Shown here piece after piece: positions 34,101 to 41,179 of a stretch of 42,378 nucleotides of DNA (positions within the stretch are counted from its first letter, which is position 1; each line of letters begins with the position of its first letter). The position numbers were made by a program, and so were the translations under genes. Under the pieces are notes generated by a model. It saw nothing but the letters and a program-made list of their open reading frames with translations. It was not told where the DNA came from and did no database searches. The stretch is from Phycisphaerae bacterium (GTDB lineage: Bacteria > Planctomycetota > Phycisphaerae > Sedimentisphaerales > Anaerobacaceae), in assembly GCA_030619925.1 (NCBI GenBank), contig JAUXAL010000030.1:1-42378 (forward strand), written 5' to 3'.

Positions 34101-34664
34101 TTAGTGAGCTGGGCCAACGAAAGATTCGGGGCCTCCTTGACCGAAGACGACCTGGCCGGCGACGGCCCGGAACTCAAAGACAAACTATTGGAGCCGGCAA
34201 GAGAGTTTTTGCGGGCCGAACTCAGCGACCTTGAAAAATACGTCCTGCTCAATGTTTACGACAGCGCCTGGAAGGACCACCTCTACTCGATGGACCATCT
34301 GAAAAGCAATGTATGGATGCGCTCTTTCGCTGAGAAAGACCCAAAGACCGAATACAAGCGCGAAGGCTTCAGAATGTTCGACGAGATGCTCGAGACAATC
34401 GAGGACCGGGTTACAGATATTGTCTTCAAGGTGCACCTCGAAGCCGGCGCAAGGGCACGAAGTGTCTGGAATGTAAGCCAGACAACGCACGACGAGGTCG
34501 GCCAGTTCGCAATGGCCGAGCGACAGCGAGCCGCCGCCCAGGCACCACAGGGCGAGCCGAGAATAAAACAAATTCGGCTGGAACATCCCAAGGTTGGCCG
34601 CAATGCCCCCTGCCCTTGCGGCAGTGGAAAAAAATACAAAAAATGCTGCGGAAAGAACCTGTAA
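31176..34664 (+). CDS. secA: Preprotein translocase ATPase SecA, enlarged
   Basis: SecA drives protein export through SecYEG. The start is the ATG at 31176; no Shine-Dalgarno is seen because repeat array E abuts it. Motifs: Walker A GEGKT (108-112), [47 protein letters not shown], the motif VI region [11 protein letters not shown], and a C-terminal zinc tail [17 protein letters not shown]. At 1162 residues it is about 260 longer than the E. coli protein (901). One insert (about 258-320) is charged and coiled-coil-like; another large one holds five repeats built on 'WAxxxF' with Trp at 734, 797, 855, 922 and 979. Confidence 0.95.
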   Translation: [1162 protein letters not shown]

Positions 34665-34667
34665 AAA

Positions 34668-34704
34668 GAAAACATCGAGTAACGTGTCGCCACCCGATGT
34701 TTTC
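34668..34704 (+). terminator. Hairpin after secA
   Basis: A perfect 10-bp stem GAAAACATCG / CGATGTTTTC with a 17-nt loop lies 3 nt after the secA stop. No T tract follows directly; ATCTTTTTTTGG comes about 14 nt later. It may end transcription or protect the 3' end. Confidence 0.55.
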
Positions 34705-34874
34705 CGGAGGGGAGAAAAAATCTTTTTTTGGACTTCCCTTTATTATCGGCAGCACTGCAATCGCACTTTAACCGAAAATCGGCTGAGTGAATCTGAATTA
34801 GAGAATAGACAGTCTCTACGCCGAAAACAAATAGAGTAACAAAAAAGATGTGAAATAATCGGCAGACTTTTTTC

Positions 34875-35420
34875 TTATTTAAAATCGAACAAAGATTGAG
34901 TCTTAATCATTGTTACCTGGTCCGGATAAGCCGCGAACGTATGGATGTGCAATTCGCTGCACCGAGCCTCGAAGTCAATATAGCAGAACGGCTGGAGTCT
35001 GCCGATTTCCAATTTCGGGAATTTTACAAACACGCCCCGATTCCGCGCGAAGCGCTCAAGGTCAGTATGGCTCTGCCGATACAAATTAGGACTCATCTTC
35101 TCGACCTGAAAATCGGTCATGTAGCTTATCCCCCGTCGCAAAGTGCACTTATGAGTCCGTGGGCCGGAGAACTGAAAACGCTCTATCAAGCCTCGAGAGG
35201 GCAGCATCTGGCCGGGCGGGCTTACAACCTCAGTGAGGCACGCATCAGCGGCAAAAACACTGACAACGTGAGTGCAGCCTGTAACCCAGATAATGGCCTC
35301 GTACTTTTCGGTATTCAAGTGCCGGTTGGCATAAATTTGGAAAAGCTCCGGATGCAAAGGTCTCTGAAAAAGGCTGAACGTTAGCTCTTTGACAGCCACA
35401 TTGGTTTGTGGTGATTCCAT
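34875..35420 (-). CDS. DUF2617 family protein
   Basis: A 181-residue soluble protein. KELTFSLFQRPLHPELFQIY, LTEVVSPPGQMLP, GISYMTDFQVEKMSPNLYRQ and the end MIKTQSLFDFK follow the DUF2617 pattern known mainly from planctomycetes and actinobacteria. There is no signal peptide or catalytic motif, and the function is not known. AGGA about 10 nt upstream supports the start. It converges on secA and is codirectional with the CPBP gene upstream. Confidence 0.75.
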   Translation of the reverse strand: MESPQTNVAVKELTFSLFQRPLHPELFQIYANRHLNTEKYEAIIWVTGCTHVVSVFAADACLTEVVSPPGQMLPSRGLIERFQFSGPRTHKCTLRRGISYMTDFQVEKMSPNLYRQSHTDLERFARNRGVFVKFPKLEIGRLQPFCYIDFEARCSELHIHTFAAYPDQVTMIKTQSLFDFK

Positions 35421-35630
35421 ACAAGAAAAATCCTAATACAAAATATTAACTTCCGATTTTCCACTATTATACCAAAATCAAGACACATATTCAAGGCTGA
35501 TATCAGTATTGATAAGGCCGATACGTGCACTTATAGGACGATTATTTCGCAAGCTGTGCAACGTAAAAGAGTAACAGCAGCAAAGTTTTTTTTGAAAAAA
35601 ATCAAAAAAAATCGGAAGTGTCGCTGATTA

Positions 35631-36542
35631 TCACTGCTGGAAGAAAACTGCATTAATAATAGTGGCAATAATATCGTAAAAGGCATGAGTTCCGGCTGTG
35701 ATTCCGAAACCACGAATTGCAAAAAGAACGGCAAAATAAATACCCGCGATTGTTCTAAAGCCAAACTCCGTCCAGTTAAAAGCAGCGATTCGTCCAAGCT
35801 GTCCGTCCACAAAAATTACATGATGGTGTGCACTAAACAACGCCGCCGAGATTAGAACCGAAAGTATAATCGAGTTCTTATGAGTAAGCCTCAGCACATC
35901 TTGAAATAGCAGCATCAAAAGGCATATCAAAATCAAACGAAAAACGAGCTCTTCGTAAATCCCGGCCCCTATTCCGGTAACGATATTGGCCAGTAGCGAC
36001 TGGGTTTTCGGCTCAACGCCGCCGGCCTCGGCGTTCGACGACGATAAACTTCTGCCTGCCGCCAACGAGCAGCTCAGCGGCGAGGCGGTCCGTACCCGTA
36101 TCGCACTATTGGCGAACTCGTCAATCTCGCCCTGCGGCTTAACCGGACTACTCAAAAACAAACTGAACACAATCAGCGGCACCGCAAGCAGAGCGCACTC
36201 AACGGCCATCGGCCAGATATCGCCAAGACGAAAACGCCACTGTTTGCCTGAGACCAATTGCAACGCTATCAAAATAACCACAACCACCAAAGGAGGTGCC
36301 ACCCACGCTAACCTGCTACCGGAACCCAGTTCAAGAAGGTTCTGCAGCCACACAAACGCCACCACGCGAGCCTGAGACTGGTTCAGAACATCGGTATTGA
36401 CCAAAATCGTTCCAACTTCATAGAAAATAATAAACGGCAGCAGAAAAACGATAGCGTAAATCGGCCGAGACGTCCTCTCAAGATAGGAATCTCTTGCAAA
36501 GTTAAACAATTGGCTCGTGCTGTACTTGTATTTGTCTTCCAT
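35631..36542 (-). CDS. CPBP-family intramembrane metalloprotease
   Basis: A 303-residue membrane protein with about seven hydrophobic segments. The CPBP (Abi/RCE1-like) catalytic motifs are present: E197-E198-x3-R202 (GIYEELVFRLIL), FSAHHHVIF, and a late His in GTHAFYDIIAT. A charged, low-complexity loop (about 140-185, containing SLSSSNAEAGG) separates the N-terminal helices from the catalytic part. The family cleaves or processes membrane peptides; the substrate is unknown. No clear ribosome binding site. Confidence 0.85.
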   Translation of the reverse strand: MEDKYKYSTSQLFNFARDSYLERTSRPIYAIVFLLPFIIFYEVGTILVNTDVLNQSQARVVAFVWLQNLLELGSGSRLAWVAPPLVVVVILIALQLVSGKQWRFRLGDIWPMAVECALLAVPLIVFSLFLSSPVKPQGEIDEFANSAIRVRTASPLSCSLAAGRSLSSSNAEAGGVEPKTQSLLANIVTGIGAGIYEELVFRLILICLLMLLFQDVLRLTHKNSIILSVLISAALFSAHHHVIFVDGQLGRIAAFNWTEFGFRTIAGIYFAVLFAIRGFGITAGTHAFYDIIATIINAVFFQQ

Positions 36543-36564
36543 GCCGTATCCAGGTTATCGGGGC

Positions 36565-36645
36565 ATCAGATTATCAGGTAGTGGATATCAGGTTATCAAG
36601 ATATCCGGCCTGGTTTCCTGATATCCTGTTAATCCTTATTTTTTA
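36565..36645. repeat. Degenerate TTATCAGGT-type repeats
   Basis: Upstream of both the CPBP and the glycosylase genes, words such as CATCAGATTATCAGG, GGATATCAGGTTATC, AAGATATCCGG and CCTGATATCCTGTTAATCC repeat in both orientations. They match the degenerate spacer style of the window. Confidence 0.5.
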
Positions 36646-36724
36646 ATTTTTGCAGAGTTTACTTCAAATAAGCCGAAAATACAATAGTCAAAAACCCACT
36701 TACCTTTGGAATGACAATACCACA

Positions 36725-37390
36725 ATGATAAGTGAACTGTTAACCAAGTTTTACGAGCTTGCCTTCGAGCGTTTTGGCCCTCAGCACTGGTGGCCCGGCG
36801 AAACTCAATTCGAGATAATCACAGGCGCAATACTGACCCAGAATACAAGCTGGGCCAACGTCGAAAAAGCAATAGCAAATCTAAAATCCGGCGACCTTTT
36901 AGCCCCGGAAAAACTGCATCATTTCGACCTCTCGCAGCTTGCTGAGCTTATCCGCCCGGCCGGCTATTACAATATAAAAGCAAAAAGGCTCAAAAACTTC
37001 GTGAACTGGCTCTTCGACAATTACAACGGCAAACTGACAAATCTCGAAAGCGTCGATACCGACCGGTTAAGAGCCGAGCTTTTAACCATAAAAGGCGTCG
37101 GACCCGAGACCGCCGACTCGATTCTACTTTACGCTTTCGACAGACCTGTTTTCGTCGTGGACGCCTACACCGCTCGGATCGCTTTCCGTCACGGACTAAT
37201 CGAGCAGGACGCTGATTACGAGCAGCTACAAGAATTATTCCAGTCAAATCTGCTGCAGGATACGCAGCTTTTCAATGAGTACCACGCATTACTGGTAAGG
37301 GTCGGCAAAGAATTCTGCAAGCCGAAAGCCAATTGCTCCGCCTGCCCACTGGGAAAACTACCACATTCAGTCATCGCCGAATTTCTTTAA
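36725..37390 (+). CDS. Endonuclease III-like DNA glycosylase, probably monofunctional
   Basis: HhH-GPD base-excision protein of about 221 residues from the ATG at 36725; an extension from 36650 uses a non-ATG start. Family landmarks: ITGAILTQNTSWANVEKAI, the helix-hairpin-helix LLTIKGVGPETADSILLYA and the catalytic Asp in VFVVDAYTAR. The lysine used by endonuclease III for its lyase step (GVGRKTA) is replaced by Glu (GVGPETA), as in MagIII-type 3-methyladenine glycosylases. Only three of the four cluster cysteines are seen (C-x5-C-x2-C, then PLGKLPH), so the iron-sulfur site may be incomplete. Confidence 0.85.
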   Translation: MISELLTKFYELAFERFGPQHWWPGETQFEIITGAILTQNTSWANVEKAIANLKSGDLLAPEKLHHFDLSQLAELIRPAGYYNIKAKRLKNFVNWLFDNYNGKLTNLESVDTDRLRAELLTIKGVGPETADSILLYAFDRPVFVVDAYTARIAFRHGLIEQDADYEQLQELFQSNLLQDTQLFNEYHALLVRVGKEFCKPKANCSACPLGKLPHSVIAEFL

Positions 37391-37488
37391 ACCCCTGCAT
37401 CCGTTCACCGCGGAATTATGCTCTGCCAACTTAAGAAGCTCTTGACGCGCTGCGGCTTATAGCGGAGAATTTCAAATGGTTAAATAAA

Positions 37489-37680
37489 CCCCCAGGATAA
37501 ACCTGGTATGTGTTTAGCCAGGGAAAAACCATCCCCAAAGCCTTCGGCTTTGAGGCTGCCACCCAATAAAATTGATAAAGAATGTGTGGCAGCCTCAAGC
37601 TTGGACTCCAGCAAAGCGGAGTCCAAGCTTGGGGATGGCCATTTAAGCCACACATGGCTAAACACGTATTAAACCTGGGG
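37489..37680. repeat. Palindromic multi-arm repeat, copy 2
   Basis: Nested pairings: CCCCAGG (37490-37496) with CCTGGGG (37674-37680); GTGTTTAGCCA (37510-37520) with TGGCTAAACAC (37655-37665); CCATCCCC (37529-37536) with GGGGATGG (37631-37638); GAGGCTGCCAC (37552-37562) with GTGGCAGCCTC (37586-37596). Two side arms are hairpins: AAAGCC-TTC-GGCTTT, and CAAGCTTGGACTCC (37596-37609) with GGAGTCCAAGCTTG (37618-37631). The inner blocks are those of the repeat at 1-106 in permuted order. Confidence 0.85.
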
Positions 37681-37730
37681 TCTAAACAAAACCCTCTAAT
37701 AAATTGCGGGGTATTGAAAGGTAATATGCT

Positions 37731-39560
37731 ATGTTGAAAAAGATGCTTTGCTTAGCGGTTTTGCTAACCGGCCAGAATCTCTGCGCTCAAACGAGCGATT
37801 ATTTTGACGCCCCCTACGGTGAGCTGCTCGGCGCTTCCACTGAGCAAGTCGGTTTGTGGTGGGCGTCGGCCGGCTGGAAAATAAGCCGGGACAAGCCGCT
37901 GCCTGAGACAACAGGCCCAGCGATTATGATACGTGCCGCCCGCAACGAGGCCGAGGCTGCGCAATTGGTAGCTCGGCCAACAGTCTCCCTAAATGGTCTT
38001 ACCGTACGTGCCGGAGTATTGACCGGACGCGGCGGAGCGACTATCAGCGCTGAAAACGTCGAAGTGCTCAAAGTGCGATACGTTAATGTCACAAAGCCAA
38101 CCGACAAAAGTTCAGTGCCTGGCCTTTGGCCGGACCCACTGCCGCCATTAAAGGGCCCTATCGACCTGGAGCCGGGTAAGAATCAGCCGTTCTGGGTCCG
38201 CGTAAAAGTCCCACGCCGGGCTCGGGCAGGAATCTATACCGGCAAAATCGGCCTTGCAGCGCAAGACTACAACGCCGATGTCACCCTGCGCGTGGAGGTA
38301 TATGATTTCGTCCTTGGCGAGAGGATGACCTGCACCACCGCCTTCGGCTTTTCCACGGGCAACGTATTTCGCTATCAAAGGCTCACCGAGGCCAGGCACA
38401 GGCGCCAGGTCCTGGAGAAATACTGGGCCAGCTTCAGCGACCATCACATCTCGCCCTACAACCCAGCCCCCTTAGACGGATTCAAAGTTACCTGGCCGAA
38501 AGTCACCGACTCAATCAAACCACATCAGCTCAAGCCGGTGTTCGACTGGACGGCCTGGGATAAAGCGATGCAGCGAGCAATCGACCACTACGGCTTTAAC
38601 TCGTTTCGGCTGCGCATACCGGGCCTGGGCGGCGGAAGTTTTCACGCCCGATACGAGCCTGAGCTTCTGGGCTTCAGTGAGGATACGGACCGATACAAAG
38701 CCGCCTTTAACGCCTACTGCCGCGGGCTCCAAGAGCACCTGCGCAGCAAAGGCTGGCTCGACGAGGCCTTTATCTATTGGTTCGATGAGCCTGCCCCTAA
38801 AGACTATGAGTTCGTTATGAACGGTTTTGCAAAGCTCAAGCGTGCAGCGCCGGATATCAATCGTATGCTAACAGAACAGGTCGAGCCGAACCTGGTCGGC
38901 GGGCCTAACATCTGGTGCCCTGTCTCCCGTAACTACAAACACGAGCCGGCCGAACAGCGGCGTAAGCACGGCGAAAAGTTCTGGTGGTATGTCTGCACCG
39001 GTCCCAAGGCGCCCTACTGCACGTTGTTTATCGACCATCCGGGTACCGAGCTGCGCGTCTGGCTCTGGCAAACCTGGCAACGCAAGATTGACGGTATCCT
39101 CGTTTGGCAGACCAACTACTGGACCAGCTCGGCCGCTTATCCCGACCGTGACAGTCCTCAGAACCCCTACGAAGACCCCATGGGCTGGCGGTCAGGTTAC
39201 AGCACAGCAAAGGGCGTCAAGAAACCGTGGGGCAACGGCGACGGCCGATTCATTTATCCACCCGAAGCCGCTGCCGACGCCCATCCGGCCGGGCCGGTTC
39301 TCGACGGGCCGGTTGAAAGTATCCGCTGGGAAATGCTGCGCGACGGCATCGAGGACTACGAATACCTGACTATCCTGAACAGACTGCTCAAAGACAAAAA
39401 AGACAAACTCACCGCTCAGCAGCGACAGCGATATACTGCCCTCCTTGAGGTACCCGAGGACATTACGAAGGATATGACCACTTTTACGAAGAACCCAGCC
39501 CCCATCGAGGCCCGCCGCGACCGAATAGCTCGAGCCATAGCTAAGCTAAGCAAATTATGA
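37731..39560 (+). CDS. Secreted GH123/DUF4091-like glycoside hydrolase
   Basis: A 609-residue protein with a signal peptide (MLKKMLCLAVLLTGQNLCAQ). An N-terminal beta-sandwich region (NEAEAAQLVARP; QPFWVRVKVPRRARAGIYTG) precedes a TIM-barrel region and a C-terminal segment RWEMLRDGIEDYEYL typical of DUF4091/GH123. The pair D352-E353 in YWFDEPAP fits the catalytic site of GH123 (N-acetylgalactosaminidase type, substrate-assisted). Substrate specificity in this broad family is uncertain. Monocistronic context; the sulfatase at 10403 could act on related glycans, but the two are not linked. Confidence 0.82.
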   Translation: MLKKMLCLAVLLTGQNLCAQTSDYFDAPYGELLGASTEQVGLWWASAGWKISRDKPLPETTGPAIMIRAARNEAEAAQLVARPTVSLNGLTVRAGVLTGRGGATISAENVEVLKVRYVNVTKPTDKSSVPGLWPDPLPPLKGPIDLEPGKNQPFWVRVKVPRRARAGIYTGKIGLAAQDYNADVTLRVEVYDFVLGERMTCTTAFGFSTGNVFRYQRLTEARHRRQVLEKYWASFSDHHISPYNPAPLDGFKVTWPKVTDSIKPHQLKPVFDWTAWDKAMQRAIDHYGFNSFRLRIPGLGGGSFHARYEPELLGFSEDTDRYKAAFNAYCRGLQEHLRSKGWLDEAFIYWFDEPAPKDYEFVMNGFAKLKRAAPDINRMLTEQVEPNLVGGPNIWCPVSRNYKHEPAEQRRKHGEKFWWYVCTGPKAPYCTLFIDHPGTELRVWLWQTWQRKIDGILVWQTNYWTSSAAYPDRDSPQNPYEDPMGWRSGYSTAKGVKKPWGNGDGRFIYPPEAAADAHPAGPVLDGPVESIRWEMLRDGIEDYEYLTILNRLLKDKKDKLTAQQRQRYTALLEVPEDITKDMTTFTKNPAPIEARRDRIARAIAKLSKL

Positions 39561-39595
39561 ACCTATTGCTCTGGAGCTTGTGATTTGAGGAATTG

Positions 39596-39745
39596 TCATT
39601 GCGAGGAGCGCAGCGCTGAAAGTCCGGCCGCTGGAAGTCCGGCCCCTGGACGGATTGGACGGAACGAAGCAATCTCGGACTTTCGATGAGTTGAGATTGC
39701 TTCGCAGAGTTTATCTTCGAGCGAAGCGAAGGGCTCGCAATGACA
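39596..39745. repeat. Inverted pair of GTCATTGCGAGG...GAAGCAATCTC repeats
   Basis: The left copy runs from GTCATTGCGAGG to GAAGCAATCTCGG and the right one from GAGATTGCTTCGC to GGGCTCGCAATGACA, head-to-head. The left copy contains an internal near-duplication (GAAAGTCCGGCCGC / GGAAGTCCGGCCCC). It lies between the convergent GH123-like and DUF4139 genes. Confidence 0.75.
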
Positions 39746-39777
39746 GCCATCAATTGAGTTGTCACTGACCACTATGC

Positions 39778-41124
39778 TTATCGCGAAGTTTCTTCCCGCC
39801 GGACGCCTTGATACGTTGTCAGGATGTACTCGAATTTCTTCGCTGACCGTGGTTCTAAGATAAGCGTGAACTTGACCGTGTCCAAGTCAACTTTCTCGAA
39901 CTCGTCGAAATCGCCGCTCTTTTCCAGCTTCCAGTATGGCGTATTGAAGTTGCGCTGAATCTCGACCTTGACACCAATCTCGCGAGTGTTCTTAACCTCG
40001 ATTTTAAATTTGCGGATTTTATCCCAGCCGGAAATATTGCCGCGACGGTCGAACCTGTAGTTAGCGGTGCTATAATCCATAAGCGTCGGCTCGACAACAA
40101 CGTTGCCGACCGCACCGAGATTAAGCTCCACATTCTCATCCACGGGAATATACTTAAACGAAGACTGTCCCGTATAAGACAAGTGTCCCTTATCGTCAAC
40201 GCCCCTATAAACCTTCAGCATCCCGCCGGGGATAGGCGTTTCGCCTAACTTATGCTCTTTATCGTTTTTGAAGCTAAGGAACCGGACCACGCTCGGACCG
40301 TAGCGCTCCTCTTCATATTTATACAGATTCACGACTGGCACCTCGTCAACATCAAAACTAAGCAGCCGTTTCGACCAGCCGGTAGGAATTGTCTCTGTCC
40401 CTTCAATCGTATAAAGAAAGTATTCGCTGAGCCCCTCTTTCTTGACTTCCTTCGGCGCCCTTGCCAACAAAACCGGCCTAAAATCTCTTCCAAAGCGGAT
40501 AATCTTCTTAGCTTCCTCGGCTCTCTTACGTGCCTTATCATACTTTTCTCTGATGACTTCCCCCGGTCGGCCGTAGGGATATTCTCTGCGGGCAAGGTCA
40601 GCTATCCGGTCGAGGATGTGCACTTTGCCGACAATAAGCCGCGTCTGCGCATTTTCATAGTCTTCGCCGCTATTGTTAGTAACCCGCACATAGCCCTGCA
40701 GACGCATCGTCTTTTCGTCTTCTGTCAGTGTGCCCATATAAAACGCTCGCCACGATAGACCGCTGGTCAGATACGTAATCTCCACCGGCACCTTGCCGCT
40801 CACACCGCTTTTGATATTCCACAGGCCGAGGTTCCTTACCCTCGGCGGATAGGTCAAATCAGCAATGTCGATTTTGTCTGCATTGGCTTTAGGCAGCATC
40901 TCTAAGCTGGTCGGGTCGATAAGAGTATTGGCCCAGGAGAACTGCAACTTGTTTTTGCCTTGTTTTAGCGTAAGGTCTCTGCTTTCACGCACGAGCGTCA
41001 TATCCGCCGAGTTATAAATCGTAAGCTGCACCATATCTCGCTTCGGCAGCGTAACCAAATCAACCTTGCCCTGCACAACACCAGTAATCACCAATACCGC
41101 TAATAAGAATATTGTTTGTTTCAT
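39778..41124 (-). CDS. Secreted DUF4139-family protein
   Basis: A 448-residue protein with a signal peptide (MKQTIFLLAVLVITGVVQG). The mature part begins KVDLVTLPKRDMVQLTIYN, then continues with the DUF4139 pattern: VPVEITYLTSGLSWRAFYMG, GYVRVTNNSGEDYENAQTRL and a long beta-rich C-terminal half. A charged helical stretch (EKYDKARKRAEEAKK) lies in the middle. Related to mucoidy inhibitor MuiA-type proteins; molecular function unknown. AAAGG 8 nt upstream supports the start. It is 55 nt downstream of the next gene and shares its leader peptide sequence. Confidence 0.82.
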   Translation of the reverse strand: MKQTIFLLAVLVITGVVQGKVDLVTLPKRDMVQLTIYNSADMTLVRESRDLTLKQGKNKLQFSWANTLIDPTSLEMLPKANADKIDIADLTYPPRVRNLGLWNIKSGVSGKVPVEITYLTSGLSWRAFYMGTLTEDEKTMRLQGYVRVTNNSGEDYENAQTRLIVGKVHILDRIADLARREYPYGRPGEVIREKYDKARKRAEEAKKIIRFGRDFRPVLLARAPKEVKKEGLSEYFLYTIEGTETIPTGWSKRLLSFDVDEVPVVNLYKYEEERYGPSVVRFLSFKNDKEHKLGETPIPGGMLKVYRGVDDKGHLSYTGQSSFKYIPVDENVELNLGAVGNVVVEPTLMDYSTANYRFDRRGNISGWDKIRKFKIEVKNTREIGVKVEIQRNFNTPYWKLEKSGDFDEFEKVDLDTVKFTLILEPRSAKKFEYILTTYQGVRREETSR

Positions 41125-41179
41125 GGTTTTAGCCTTTCATATCTTCGTGGCCCTTACAGATCGTCAGGCCCATCCTGCA

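Noticed and set aside
34668-34760. Full intrinsic terminator after secA
   Set aside because: The 10-bp stem is real, but the T run is about 14 nt too far for a standard terminator; it is reported only as a hairpin with moderate confidence.
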